Shown here in pieces: positions 1 to 12,728 of a stretch of DNA of 64,000 bases. The notes under the pieces are model-generated. The model was not told the origin of the DNA and ran no database searches. It saw only the letters and a program-made list of their open reading frames with translations. The stretch lies in contig CAJFCV020000004.1 in the NCBI GenBank assembly GCA_904066235.2, forward strand, positions 8,494,001-8,558,000, in the 5' to 3' direction. This stretch comes from Bursaphelenchus xylophilus (taxonomy: Eukaryota; Nematoda; Chromadorea; Rhabditida; Aphelenchoididae). Made by a program: the position numbers and the translations under genes. How positions within the stretch are numbered: position 1 is the stretch's first letter; every line of letters begins with the position of its first letter.

Positions 1-1033
1 AAAATGAAAAAATAAGAAGTGCCCATTACAGTGCAAAAAATGGCCAAAATCAGGGTTTTTTTCACTCTAACTTGACTCAAACCCCCATAAAAATTTTGAA
101 ATTTTAATATGTTGTAGCCCTTGAAATTCTCTCTAACATCTTTTTTGGTGACCCCAAGGACGTACATTTTTTTTGCATTCAAAATCGAATGTGTTACATA
201 CTGTGTATAGTTACACACACAACATTTTACTGTAACCATATATGGTTACAGTAATACCTGAGAAAATTGACAACAAAATCGGTGTCCTTTCGCAGTCGCA
301 ACAAGCCCAAAGCCCTTTCCGAAACGCACGTCCCAACGTCAGCAAACGGCTTCAACGTGTGGCCGAAGCTTTTCGCACGATTCCGATAATCCTTTTCGGA
401 TTTATCGCTCGACATTATCCTCGGCGTTCAGAGGTCGTGCCAAAAATAGGCACGCTTCGTCGGCGTCCAGATCAGCTCCCAGAACTTGGCCAGATTTAAC
501 ACGGCGGGCCGTACCGCGGCCCGGTCCCTTCCCGTGTTAATCCCCGGCCCCTAATTGGCTTTGCGGATTGCAGGGCGCTAAAAATGGGCTGGTAATCATT
601 CCGTTATAATTTCCGATACGGTCGCCGAAACGTCAAACCACGCGATCGTCTCGTATTTTTAGTCCTAATCCCATTAACCATACATGCCATATGCACAATC
701 GAATGTCTGAGAGCTGGTAATTAGGCAGAGAACGTTGGGGGACGCCCGCGAAAGCTAATTGAGAGCATAATGGGGATTGTGCCAAAGTTTACGGGAGATC
801 GGTTCAATCGGGGCCGTTATAGTAACATCTTTAACTCAGATATTGTAACCCTTATTTATCACTAAAAATTACATGGATTAAGCAATCATTGATCAGCTAG
901 AAGGGCCTCCAAAATCGCCAAATAAATTGAAAAGGGAAAAAGCCCAGACCTTAACTCTTCCGTTGATAGTAAGAGTGCAGTATTCCAAGATCTAATTTTT
1001 AAGAGCTAGGAAGAAATAGCGATGGGGTTTCTA
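1..1033. other. AT-rich intergenic DNA, no gene seen
   Basis: I see no splice-linked coding exons on either strand. The open frames near 230-500 have no recognisable family and overlap on both strands. The only distinct structure is the 28-nt palindrome at 227-254. Confidence 0.5.
227..254. repeat. 28-nt perfect palindrome
   Basis: The half-site TTACTGTAACCATA is followed at once by its exact reverse complement, centred between 240 and 241. It could extrude as a cruciform, bind a dimeric protein, or be a tiny transposon relic. The TACAGTAA/TTACTGTA core recurs often across the window, so chance within AT-rich DNA is possible. Confidence 0.7.
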
Positions 1034-1232
1034 CAGCGAGGACCTGATCCAGTGGCAAAAAACGTACCATTTTGCATCCGGGAAGCATCAAAAATGTGGC
1101 AAAATGCTTCCCTCTCCAAGTGAAGAAGCGTAGGTTTGAAGGGCGCGCCCTTTCCCTCACAAAAAGAATATTTTTGATAGTTCCCGGATGCAAAATGGTA
1201 CGTTTTCTGCCACTGGATCAGGTCCCCCATTA
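1034..1232. mobile_element. MITE family A, copy 1 (TA target)
   Basis: This is a non-coding element of about 199 bp with long terminal inverted repeats. The left end reads CAGCGAGGACCTGATCCAG and the right end is a close reverse complement (CTGGATCAGGTCCCCCATTA). The arms continue inward through ACGTACCATTTTGCATCCGG. TA flanks both sides (1032-1033 and 1233-1234), the target site of the Tc1/mariner superfamily. Four related copies lie at 42186-42279, 43014-43182, 52272-52523 and 52819-53057. There is no transposase, so it must be mobilised in trans. Confidence 0.88.
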
Positions 1233-1234
1233 TA

Positions 1235-3251
1235 ACAATCTAAAACATGGCCTACATCTTCTGCTAGCCTTTTTTCCAAAACCTGCCCAAGACATCGCTC
1301 CAAACCATGTTTCAAGATTTGACGGTCCCTGCTCAATCTTTAGATCGAGGATTGTCATTTTCATTCTGTAGGTTATTTCCTCAAAATTCGCGAGATAATC
1401 GGTAAGCTTACTCCAAGCCCCTGAACACAGTAAATTTTTTGAACAACAGCAAACAAAAGTCTAAACGTTTCCCACGGCAGAACAGATTTCACACCCACCA
1501 CACTGGCCTTATTATTGCTTACACTTTGGGCTGGATCTCCCGTTGAGCCGCGGCTAAATCTCATAACTTCTAAATCTGAGTGTCAACCCCCAAACCAATT
1601 TAACATTTTTTGCCCCAAATTCCTTCTGAAATGTCACATGACTAATTTCTACATACAAATATTTGTGTTTGCTTTTTACGGGAGAAGCTAAGAACACTGA
1701 TTAATTAAGTCATCGCCCATGATCATCCGCTTACAGTACGAGCTTAATAATGCGGAACAAACAATGTCAATAGGTGGCAGAAGTCAGTTGATAGACAAGT
1801 TGCGCGATTAGTACCCGCATCATATCTGTAACGGCTTAAAACTATACATTTGGTAGTTAATCCGAATAATCGGTTATAAGTACAGCACCTATTTTGAGGT
1901 GGAATGGCCAAGGATCTCGGCCACAAACCGTGATTCTTTTTTCTTTGTTCGAAGCAGTGGAGTGATTTGTGGTTATGATGATTGTTCCCTACATCGTGCA
2001 GGATTCCAAACCCAACACATACTGTAAGTTAAGAGTTCAAAGGCTTCTTGCCCTTTAAAATCGTAAAAAAGAAGTGCTACAAGCGCGAGTTTGTAGTCTT
2101 GGTACAACTCGGCACAAGCAAAAACTAGCATTTTTGAGGTTAGAACAAAAAGGGTCGAAGTGCGACGGTCAGATAGTAAAAAAGCTAAGAAAAATTTTTG
2201 GCTGTATCTCTGCACTTTCCAAAAAATGATATGTTGTAGAAAGGTTTCGTTGTAGAGCTAATGATAAACTTCAACGGAAGTATCGAATTTTCGGAAATTT
2301 TGAACAAAAGGCCCTGGCTGTTTCTGCAATGCGCGGCTAGGGCAATTGCATCTGTCTTATAATCTTTAAAAAATCTGAACCTCGGATTTTGAATATTCCC
2401 CTGTAAAGTAGACAAAAAAAATTTTTACTTGCCATTCTTCTAAATTTTAGATCTTTGTTTAAAAAAAGATATTCTCATTGAATCGAGAGCGTTCCAGATC
2501 CCTATATTTCCCTTGCAATACCCTGATTAACCCGCTAAGCGACCAGGCGATCAAAGATCAATTCCGAGGAGCCGTGTGTAACCTCTGAAGACTGGCCTAA
2601 TCGCGGCAAAGTATACATTTACATCATTACATGAGACGAATCAAAAGACGTGCTCTTCATGCCTATTGCTCTCCATTTCTATTTATGGATTAGTTGAAAT
2701 TTGTACACGTGATTAATTAGTTTTTGGTCATTAATGACTCATTACACCGTTTCGGGCAAGTTAAGTCGGGCGCTATCCTGGGATATACTTGGTAGACGGC
2801 TAGTAAATCTTCGATTTTGTTTCGTTTCAAGATAATTGTGTGGTTTTTGAGCAGCTCCCTTATGTAGACTAAGGATACCTGGGATAAAGACCTAATTAAT
2901 AGCCAATTATATAATTTCAAACGAAATATTCTAGGTAGACGGGTGGTGTTTAAGCAGTGCTATGTATATTATTAATTGAGAAATGATCTTCGGTTTGGTT
3001 TGGAAGGGATTCGGTGGAAATCGTATTTACCGCCGATTCAGTTTATCAAGTCTTCCTTGATCCTTTTTTTCGGACAATTTTCAGTTTTTTTGGTTATTAC
3101 CTCTTTTGTCATCATGTGAAAATGTTGTTGCGGCCTACTGTCAGATCTTTTTTTCAATGTTGGCAGAGCGATCTACACTCTGTTTCAAAAGTATACCACC
3201 CATAAAAATTCAGTTTCTTTATCCTTGTCAGTGCCATGCGGAAAACAATGC
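1235..3251. other. Intergenic DNA, no gene seen
   Basis: Two kilobases of AT-rich sequence hold only short open frames in every phase, without spliceable exons or family similarity that I can recognise. Confidence 0.45.
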
Positions 3252-3253
3252 TA

Positions 3254-4795
3254 CAGTGGCGGTCAAAAAAAACGGCCACCCCAAGATGATGCGCTCTAAC
3301 GCAGAAGAGAGTGGTCGTAGGAAGATAAATATGGTATCATTGTAAAGCTTATGGAATACTAAGACGTGTGACTATACGCTTGTGGTACTGTAGTGCTGGC
3401 CTAGCACGTACTGGGGCAATATGTTCTTTTGGCCTGGTCAAAAAAAATGGCCACCCATAATTATTTTGCTTTAAACGCGGTGTATGCTAAAAATTGCCAC
3501 CATATGGGACTGGACTAGGATAGCTATATCAATACACACCAATTCCAGTATTTTTTACTTTGTACATATGCCCTCAGGCATCAGTCAAGGTTGATGACCT
3601 TGTTCATGGTTAAGGCCCGGCCAAATTTTTTTTCGGGTATGTGCCGTTGTTTTGATAATCCGAGGCAATACTGCAGACGGTATTGATCGTATTCGTGTGT
3701 AAGACTGCCCACATTTGTTAAAATTGTGCCCTTTCTGATAAGAAAACTCAAAAAATGGAATTTTTTGACCTAATTTTCTCCAAAAATCCGTTTTGGAGTC
3801 CGCTAAACAATGAATGTAGAATCTTAAACAGAATTTATTTGTGCAAGAACATCATGGACATTTGTTTTAACGCGGCACCGGTTAAAGGAAACGACCGTCC
3901 GAAACGACAGATACCGTTTTGTTACAGTTTTCGACTTCATGAAGTAATCATGAATTTTGTCCGGTTCCGAAACCTCGTTGAATAGAAATTAGAATATAGT
4001 ATCGCATTTGTGGCGTAGTTGAGATACCACTTAATCATTTAAAAATAAATATGAGCCCCTAAAGTGGGAATTCGGGTTGCAGACCTTGACAAAGTTTATG
4101 ATTATTTCCTGAAGTCGAAAACTGTAACAAAACGGTATCTGTCGTTTCGGACGGTCGTTTCCTTTAACCGTTGCCGTGTTAAAACAAATGTCCATGATGT
4201 TCATGTACAAATAAAACCTGTTTAAGGTTCTACATTCATTGTTTAGCGGCCTCCAAAACGGATTTTTGGAGAAAATTAGGTCAAAAAATTCCATTTTTTG
4301 AGTTTTCTTATCAGAAGGGGCACAATTTTAACAAAAGTAGGCAGTCTTACACACGAATACGATCAATACCGTCTGCAGTATTGCCTCGGATTATCAAAAC
4401 AACGGCACATACCCGAAAAAAAATTTGGCCGGGCCTTAACCATGAACAAGGTCATCAACCTTGACTGATGCCTGAGGGCATATGTACAAAGTAAAAAATA
4501 CTGGAATTGGTGTGTATTGATATAGCTATCCTAGTCCAGTCCCATATGGTGGCAATTTTTAGCATACACCGCGTTTAAAGCAAAATAATTATGGGTGGCC
4601 ATTTTTTTTGACCAGGCCAAAAGAACATATTGCCCCAGTACGTGCTAGGCCAGCACTACAGTACCACAAGCGTATAGTCACACGTCTTAGTATTCCATAA
4701 GCTTTACAATGATACCATATTTATCTTCCTACGACCACTCTCTTCTGCGTTAGAGCGCATCATCTTGGGGTGGCCGTTTTTTTTGACCGCCACTG
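3254..4795. mobile_element. Fold-back element 1, Tc1/mariner-like ends, 1542 bp
   Basis: Two arms of about 708 bp (3254-3961 and 4088-4795) are near-perfect reverse complements around a spacer of about 126 bp. The ends read CAGTGGCGGTCAAAAAAAAC inward and are flanked by TA on each side (3252-3253, 4796-4797), the signature of Tc1/mariner insertion. An internal motif in each arm (CTGGTCAAAAAAAATGGCC, near 3434 and 4600) resembles the terminus, suggesting nested or duplicated ends. Each arm has an open frame of 76-87 codons beginning Met-Glu-Phe-Phe-Asp-Leu at exactly mirrored positions (3755 and 4294). It is unrecognised and shows no DDE triad, so I treat it as a by-product of the inverted repeat. 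The arms differ at scattered bases, so the element is not brand new. Confidence 0.92.
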
Positions 4796-5153
4796 TATAC
4801 CATTTGAAAAAGCATGCCATAAAGCCTTGCTGTATAATTTACTACCCCACTTCCAGCCTACTGGATGGAAAAGGTTGAGAAAATAATTTTGGTCGTCTCA
4901 AAAGTATCACTTGGCATACTCTATGCAATTTTGGAGGGGATTTATTCGTACTCAGGAAAGAGCAAAACATTCAAGGTGGGCCACTCGAAGCTAACAAGTT
5001 GTTTCTTTGAATTTCTCCGCGGAGAGTCCGCCGATTTTTCTAAAATTTAGATTTTTCTGTGTATATTCTGAATTGACCTTGAATTGAGCCATCTTTACCC
5101 TCACAAAATTTGAAAAAAATTTCTAGTAAGAGACCATTTTCTATTACATAGTA

Positions 5154-6224
5154 CAGGGTGTTTCAAGAAATTTGGAACAAATAATTTGCTTATATCTTTT
5201 TCTTCTTTGCAGCTATCAACGAATTTCTTTTTGCTTCTAAAAATTGACAGCGTGCGTTTTTAGAATCTAAAAAAAAATTTTTTTTCGTCGGCGGAGGGCC
5301 CATTTCTCGGCGGAGAAAATTAGGGCTTTTTTTAAAAATCACAGCGTATTACGTGGCGGAAACGCCGTTGCAACGGCTGAAATCAAGTTTACGTTACACC
5401 TCCGTCGATTTTACGGTATGCATTTTTTGTTTTCGATTTTACGCGCACCGCGGAGGCGCGGCGGAGACTTCAGATTTCGGCGGACGTTGTTTTGGGCCTT
5501 CGGCTGTTGCAATTCATGTTAGAAAAGAGGTTGGGGTGATTTTTTGTTGTCATCCGATGCACAGATGGCAAAAATTTCGTGCTTTTTTTCCCCGGCGGAG
5601 GATTCGGCGGAGGCTTTATCGAAGGGTCAAAGCAGTCTTACGAGTCCGGGAAAAATCTCAGCTACAAGAATCCACCAGAGCAGCATTGTCTTTCAAAGAT
5701 TTTTGATTTTTTTGGTCCGGCGGACAAATCGGCGGAGTTTTGTTTTTACCCTTTGATAAAGCCTCCGCCGACTCCTCCGCCGGGGATAAAAAGCACGAAA
5801 TTTTTACCATCTGTGCATCGGATGACAACAAAAAATCACCCCAACCTCTTTTCCAACATGAATTGCAAAAGCCAAAGGCCCAAAACAACGTCCACCGAAA
5901 TCTGAGGTCTCCGCCGCGCATCCGCAAAAGTGCGTAAAATCGAAAACGCAAAAAAAGCATACCGTAAAATCGATGGAGGTATTACGTAAACTTGATTTCA
6001 GCCGTTGCAACGGCGTTTCCGCCACGTAATACGCTGTGATTTTTAAAAAAAGCCCTAATTTTCTCCGCCGAGAAATGGGCCCTCCGCCGACGAAAAAAAA
6101 TTTTTTTTTAGATTCTAAAAACGCACGCTGTCAATTTTTAGAAGCAAAAAGAAATTCGTTGATAGTTGCAAAGAACACAAAGATATAAGCAAATCATTTG
6201 TTCCAAATTTCTTGAAACACCCTG
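5154..6224. mobile_element. Fold-back element 2, TA-flanked, 1071 bp
   Basis: The ends read CAGGGTGTTTCAAGAAATTT inward, with TA on both sides (5152-5153 and 6225-6226). The arms run about 5154-5637 and 5741-6224 around a spacer of roughly 100 bp. Mirrored features are exactly symmetric about 5689. The arms are rich in GGCGGA/TCCGCC blocks, unlike the AT-rich flanks. Matching open frames in the two arms (5353 forward, 6025 reverse) arise from the palindrome; I recognise no transposase. A 22-nt palindrome follows the right end at 6225-6246. Confidence 0.9.
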
Positions 6225-6676
6225 TATAGTACTTATAAGTACTATACATTTATAATGAATAGTCTGAATGTTTATTTGAAAAGAGTAAAATCAAAACTAT
6301 CGGTTTGCAAAAAGTTTTGGGGGCACTTGTTTGGCATGTTGGCCACCTTTACTACAGTAACCTTGTGAACCTCAACATTGTAGGAAAATTAATGAGGATA
6401 GCAATTCCAAACATGGTGATGGTTTTACGCTTTGTTTGGCTGCCAAAAATCGCGGATAATTACAATTTTGTCAACAAAGGCTTCTTCACTTTGCACGCAA
6501 CAAGATTATGTTTGCAAACCAAAAAACTTTTATTTACAAATCGAAAATTGGAAATTAAAAACCAGGATTAGTTCGATGACTGGAACCTTCCGTAGAAATA
6601 CCGTTTATTGACAATAGGTTGCGCGTCAATGATGGTTACGGAAATAAACAAGGGGAACTAAACAAGGGAAGAGTCT

Positions 6677-7275
6677 CAAGAATACGAACCCCAAGATATG
6701 TATTTTGGACACCCTAATAGGACTAAAGACACTAATCCGCAGACATTATGACCTAATTTTAACCTCGGTTTTCGTCATCAATTTTGAGTCCAGTATCTTG
6801 TCCTAATCTTATCTTTTTTACCTAAATTAACCAGGTAGGTGTCCGAAGTGCGGTGCTAATTGTAAGAACTTGTTTAAGTTTTGCACACACAATGGGAAAA
6901 ATTGGCAAAAAAAATTGCCAAAAAATCAATTCCATGCCGTATTTTGGCGAAGAGACCGCCGAAACCCGGCTTTTTCTCTGGCCGCTCTCTGCATTTCCTC
7001 TGCTCTTCTAGCGGCAAATAACGTTGATTTTGTGGGCTACCCTTGCAAAGCGCGAGCTAAGATTTCTAGTTCAGACGTCGCCTGGGCCAAATGTGTCCGC
7101 AGGACTAAAAAGCCAAGCGTCGCACACCAGTTAATTAAGGTAAAATTAGGACAAGATTGGACTCAAAATTTATGACGAAAACCAGAGTTAAAATCGGGTC
7201 ATAATGTCTGCGGATTAATCTCTTTAGTCCTATTAGAGCATCAAAAATACATACTTCTTGGAGTCCGTATTCTTG
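6677..7275. mobile_element. Fold-back element 3, about 600 bp, diverged
   Basis: Inverted arms lie at about 6677-6850 and 7105-7275, starting CAAGAATACG at the left and ending with its complement at the right. The best-preserved stretch is AATCCGCAGACATTATGACC (near 6736) and its mirror (near 7200). Arm identity is clearly lower than in elements 1 and 2, with several small indels, so it is older. I could not define a target duplication. The central 250 bp looks unique and carries no recognised gene. Confidence 0.75.
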
Positions 7276-10200
7276 CAGAACTCAGCGGAATGGATTAGTT
7301 GCACGTCCAATCCCAGACATATTACTGTGGAACAAAGGGAAAACGTGGCCAAAAAGGGCTGAAAATCTTTAAAATAGACGAGTTGAAATCTGGGGTTCCG
7401 AGAAGAGGATATTGGGGAGTTAGCAGGCGAAGGGTGACGGATTACCGTACAACACCAATTAAATGTAAAAATACTGTGGGTAGAGGACTGAAAACATCTC
7501 AAATCCTTAAATTTTCATAGATCTTAAGCTCTCAAGAACTAAACTATACTTATTTTGAAACCCCCGACTGCTCGCCGCTTAACTAGAACTATAAATTGCT
7601 TAATCTGCTATTGGAATTTACCGATAAACATGCTCTAAATACCCCTGCTAAGACCTGTTTTATCTGATCTTTGCACAGCACCTTCAGAAATTGTTAAGAA
7701 TTTCATAAATAAAAGTACTATGATGATATATAGTTTCCTCTCAATGCAACAAGCCCTCAGGCCATGACTTCCGTAATTTGGCTCCTTCTCTCCATTCAGA
7801 GCGATTCGGCCGGAAATTAAATCAAAGACCTTGGCCCAATTAGCGCGCCCAATCATCGCCGCCCTGAGGCGTGAAATCTGGGGTATTCTTTCGACGCGTT
7901 CACGCGCAAACAACCTCATTCATACGGTAACAAAGTGGATAATCTCCCGCAGTTTTTCTCCGCTCGGTAAATAATACGAGGGATTTTATTGGTGGTAAAT
8001 ACCTTACGTTTCCCGAGTTGGCGTCACATGTAATAGAGAGAGAAGGATGCATAAGTAACAAAGAAATCTTTCCGTACAGTAGACGCGGATTAGATAGTGT
8101 CTAGCGCTGATCATATTGCAAGTGTAAGTAGCTGGAAATGTGAGCTGTTTTGTAAAAAAAAAGTTTTATTTAGAGAGCATTTTTATATGTCGATAAAAGC
8201 AAGGAGAGCATATTTTTTGTATCGGAAATAGAGCTGCTACAAGTACGTGATGTGCTAGTGTTAGGCTTGCTTGAAATTTCACTGCTGTTTTTTGTAAAAG
8301 GACAATCTAGCGATAAAATCTTTGTCTTGGGCTACCAGCCATAGCCCACACAGTTTGATCCATGCAGACAAGAGACTTTAGGAAAATAAGTCAAGCGATC
8401 AGACAGGAAAACACAAAACTCTAAGCACGTTTTTACATTGATTTCGGTGCAGATTCTTTCCCATAGAAGTTTCATATTTTACAGACAAAATTATAGATCT
8501 CACCATGTGTATATGTATTTGTCATTAGGAACGTCTTACTTTGCGCGCGGTATTTGATTTGAAAAGTTATCAAATATATTGTACAAAGTGTATGATTCCA
8601 GACTATTTTCTGCAAGACTTCACCCATTATCACACAATATTCCAACACCTACTGAGGTCTAAAAATGCGTCAACAAAGGAATCCATATAGCAAGTGTCCA
8701 ATCCCCCAAATTGATTTCCAAATTCCTTTGCGAGATTCTCCGATTATTTGTCATGTTTTTTAATTGCCCCCTACTCAATGGGAAATCCCAATTCCCTTTG
8801 TTCCAACGACTTTGTACTACCATAATATCTTCGGGCATCTTGGATGTCACGTTCTTGGGCGATTAATTATCCACCAAAACACCTCTACATTCCCGCGAAT
8901 AATCAGGGACAATAGAGCAAACCTTTGATCTGGCTGTCATCGTGCTGGGGCCGGCCCCGGATTACAGCCCGCTCGCGCCTGGAGAGGGGAATTCTTCTTG
9001 CCCTCGGATTAAGTTGTCCTAATCCAATTTCGAAATTTGAATTCTCTTTGTCGTGATGGCGCCCGAAATAAACGCGAGCTTTACATTGTTGTGCCGCGCT
9101 ACGGTACTTGGATGTGACGCAGCTTATCCACGGTGCAGATTTACGTGAGTACCGTAATAATAATTCGAGGAGAGAGGAGCAAGAATAGATTTTGGTTGCT
9201 GGGACATCATCTATTTTAAGGCATGGATTCGAAAGCGAGGAAATAAAAGGTGATAAAATTAGAATGTGCTGGGGATTGTTAGAAATCTATTATACAAACG
9301 ATTGGGAGATTGGGAAAAGTGAGAAGATATTTCGATGAGACTTGATCCAACACTTTTAAGGCCAGTATGCGATGCTCAGATTTAGATAAAACTTGGCATA
9401 AATTTATATTCATCTTTTCTAAGTCATACGCCATTGGCAACTCAAAAATTTCAGAAAAAACTAGGACTTTTTATCCGATAGTTGCTAGAAAATGGGCACT
9501 TTTGCGCTGTTTTTTTTTTTAGCATTAAAACCTTCAGCCTCATTTCTACTGGAGATGGCCATGTAAAAAATTTCAGAAAAACGGTTTTTTCATTTGATAT
9601 TGGCAGAGCCATGCCCAAAAAGCGTTTTTCTGATCTCCCCGCAATACTCCAAAACAAACTAAAATAATATAAAAATTGAAAGGAAATTACCGTCTTCTCG
9701 AAGAACACAATTTCCGTTTACAAAACTGCCTGATTCCGCAAAACCCCCATGTTTTCATTTTTGTGGACAAAAAGAAACCCCCTTTCTGTAGAAACGTTTA
9801 AAATTTAAATCCGGGACTTAAACTTTACAGGAAACATTTTCGAAAAACCCGGGGGAGCTACAGTTATTACAGTCAAGATTTGAAAAAGGAAAAGGTCGGG
9901 GGACTGCCAATGATGACAATTTTAAAATTTCAGATATTACTTTATATGACAATGTACATGAAGCTTGAAAAATATAGTTAACTAACTGTAAAAGTACATC
10001 CGATTTGTAAAACAATCTCTATTATAACCCTAATGACCTGACTTTATTAGATTTTGATTCAATTTCCTTTTAATTTGCAATTAGAAATCTCAAAATTAAG
10101 CCCCATTACACCTCACCTACGTCCGCCGATTCGGCCAAAGACCGCCGCATTCAGAAGTGCAGAGGCCCAGGAATTAGGGCAAGATTTAATTGGAATTTTT

Positions 10201-10861
10201 AAAATCGAAACCTTTGCCCCGGGGGGATTATCGTGCCGAAAGGAAGCAACCCCCGCATTACCGATGTCACCATAGAAATACGACCATATATCCTCCTGGT
10301 CCCCCCATATTTGCACATGTCAATCAAAGTAAAAGTGTGCCGAATATGGAGAGTTGGGTTGTTGGATGTCAGTTCGGAAGTGTGAAAGGGGAATTGCCTC
10401 GGGGCTTAAGTGCATATGTCGCCCCGGGTTTACAGTATGCAATTACTCATTTTTTTGGTTTTTTTACTTTTTCTGGAATCTGATAGTATGCCATGACATG
10501 GGTCTCTGAAAATGGGCCCAAAAAGCTGTTCAATGGTCTTAGCGACGATAGACAATGGAAAATAGTGAGAACCGGTAGGAAACAATCGAGATTTTCAGGT
10601 TCAAAGTTGATCAAAATTTGACCCCTTTTGAGAGTTTATGCATGAAAAGTTATCACCTTATTTCTACCGGTGAGAACAATGCTTCTGAAAGAATCAATCG
10701 AGATATCACAAAAAATGTTTCTCTCTCCACGCATTGCTTACATTCCCTTATCAAAAAAGGACATTGAATATCTTGGATTCCCAAAAAGTTCTCTACATCT
10801 TTTTCAAGTTCTTTTAAAAATATTTTATTAGGTTTTATTCCAAACAAAAATATTTCACCTC
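7276..10861. other. 3.6 kb intergenic region, no gene seen
   Basis: I found no exon chain with plausible donors and acceptors. Open frames here are short and overlap on opposite strands. A modestly GC-richer stretch around 8940-9080 and another near 10130-10260 could be regulatory, but nothing in the sequence proves it. Confidence 0.4.
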
Positions 10862-11964
10862 CTATCGACCCATAAGTCCAACAAAGACAGCAACGGCCAA
10901 GCTCACAACTCCAGGCGCAGTGGCTGCGACACTGTTGCCACGTCGAATATGAGCGCCAGTTCCGACGCCATTCCCTTCATCTCTCACTCCGATACTGGCA
11001 CCAGTTCCAATCCCGTTGGACTGTCTTCGGTTCTTATAATTGACATTATAAGGCAGACACGAATCGGTATCACACAGCACACAGTTCTTGTAATTCCCGT
11101 GGTTGCGGATTCGGGAGCAATCAGTGTAGGCGCAGCCGGCTTGATACACTAAAATTTGAAACATTCGGACCGCTAGTCTCATAACTTTCATAACTTACAA
11201 TGTTGCGAGTCATCGGAGACGGAATAGCAACTTCTCACAATATTCGGACATTCTTCGCTGTGAACAACACTCAAATCATCGCAATCTCTGCCTTCACAAG
11301 TCAAGCAACGAAGGGAATTGGCTGCAAAATGACTCAATATTGGATTATTATCGATAAAACCGTTGCAAAATGTTATGGCATAAAAATTCGCAGCGAATAA
11401 CCCGGTCTCATTGTTTCGCAACAGCCGAGGTCAATTTGGTGACTAGGAGATTAGGCAGCAGAATGAATGGGTATTAAATAAATACCTAGAATAAGGTGAT
11501 GAAACCAAAGTTTACTGAACTGGATGAGATGATACAGGGATTAACTTTTTGCATTGACAATGAAGGCTTGCATGCTACTTTTGGTCTAAAAATTGTTTTG
11601 CAAACCCGTTACCGTACAATTTTAACTGTTGTTTCAAAATATTCATTTGCAAGTATTGGATTGATAAAGACCACATAACAATACCTCGACGAAGAGAAAA
11701 GATTTTTTATTTTGAAAATATACTGTAAGCTTGGAAATTACTGACTGGAAATATCACTCCGGCTTGTAGTATTATAAGTTTTTGGTGGTTTGAAAACTTT
11801 CTGTTAAAAAAAAACTATTTTTTCTACACTGTAAGAACTGTAACCTTAACAAAAAGTTAGTTCCCATGTCCAATTTTACTTAAAACTTTCCTGAATTGAC
11901 TATTTTATTCGTACTTACCGCCGTGAATAACAGAAAAGATGAGGACAAGACCAAGCAATTTCAT
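10862..11964 (-). CDS. Ly6/uPAR-like secreted, probably GPI-anchored Cys-rich protein
   Basis: Three exons on the minus strand (11964-11919, 11321-11199, 11148-10862) close in frame to give 151 residues. The start opens a signal peptide (MKLLGLVLIFSVIHG). The mature part has CLTCEG near its start, a Cys pair about 20 residues later, and then spaced Cys motifs ending CVLCDTDSCLPYN, a Ly6-type pattern with the usual final Cys-x-x-x-Asn replaced by Cys-Leu-Pro-Tyr-Asn. The C-terminus ends in a hydrophobic stretch (APGVVSLAVAVFVGLMG) preceded by small residues, as in GPI-anchor signals. Such proteins sit on the outer cell surface and often modulate receptors or channels. The specific partner is unknown. 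Family assignment rests on cysteine spacing only. Confidence 0.78.
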
Positions 11965-12728
11965 CGTCAAATTCCGAAAGCAAACTGATAATACGACAAT
12001 CAGAAGGAGCCTAATGAGGTTAGACAGTTTTATGGATGGTTGCCGGAAGATGGGTGAGTCAATGAATGAAGGAGGGGGTCTTATCTCCTTCTATGTTTAT
12101 TCGTTTGCTCCTCCAGTTTTGATTATCTTTCATAGACCCTTCAGTAAATAAGAGGAATGATGGGGAGGTTCAAGTCATGACTTCTTCCTAAATCTCCCAA
12201 AAATATCAACAAAAAATCGCACATACCGTAAGACGGCTAACCGAGTTACCGTAATCGTCTAATTGAAGAGCATAAATATTTACAGTCCGATGGTTAATCC
12301 TGCCACGAGACCGCGGGGTATATTGGGAAACATTCTTACGCACAGTGCATTCTTGCAATTACGCGGCTAATTGAATTGATCGCTTCTATTCGGAGAGCCG
12401 ATTACGGTGGGTCCCAAGGGATTTATAATTAAAAATCTCGTTAATTGGCATTGCCAGACATTCAGAATTGGAAGATTCCGGCGAGTTCCTGCGAAACCGC
12501 CCCAAATACGGCGATAATTAGGAGGTTTGCATGACTAAGGGGTCAGTCATAAGGGAGAAGGTTAAGATCCCTGTCTGAGTGTAATCCCCATGCCGGCGGG
12601 GTGGTTTATTTTGGGGCAGGAAACGTGGGTTTTGATATGAGACACCTGTGCGGAGAAGGGGATTCCAATTTGGATTTCTTAGGATCTCTAATTTATTTCC
12701 ATTTTCATACAAAGCTATTATAAGCGCC
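11965..12728. other. Intergenic, upstream of the Ly6 gene and downstream of NDUFA5
   Basis: It contains the 5' flank of the Ly6-like gene and the 3' flank of the complex I gene. I see no further exon. Short open frames at 11939-12151 and 12518-12727 lack splice or family support. Confidence 0.45.

Noticed and set aside
3755..4294. Mirrored open frames of 76-87 codons in fold-back element 1 as a transposase
   Set aside because: The frames are copies of each other because of the inverted repeat, lack any DDE/D motif or helix-turn-helix that I can see, and are far too short.
5353..6025. Matching open frames in fold-back element 2 as genes
   Set aside because: The forward one opens without a clear ATG context and both follow from the palindrome; there is no family resemblance or splice support.
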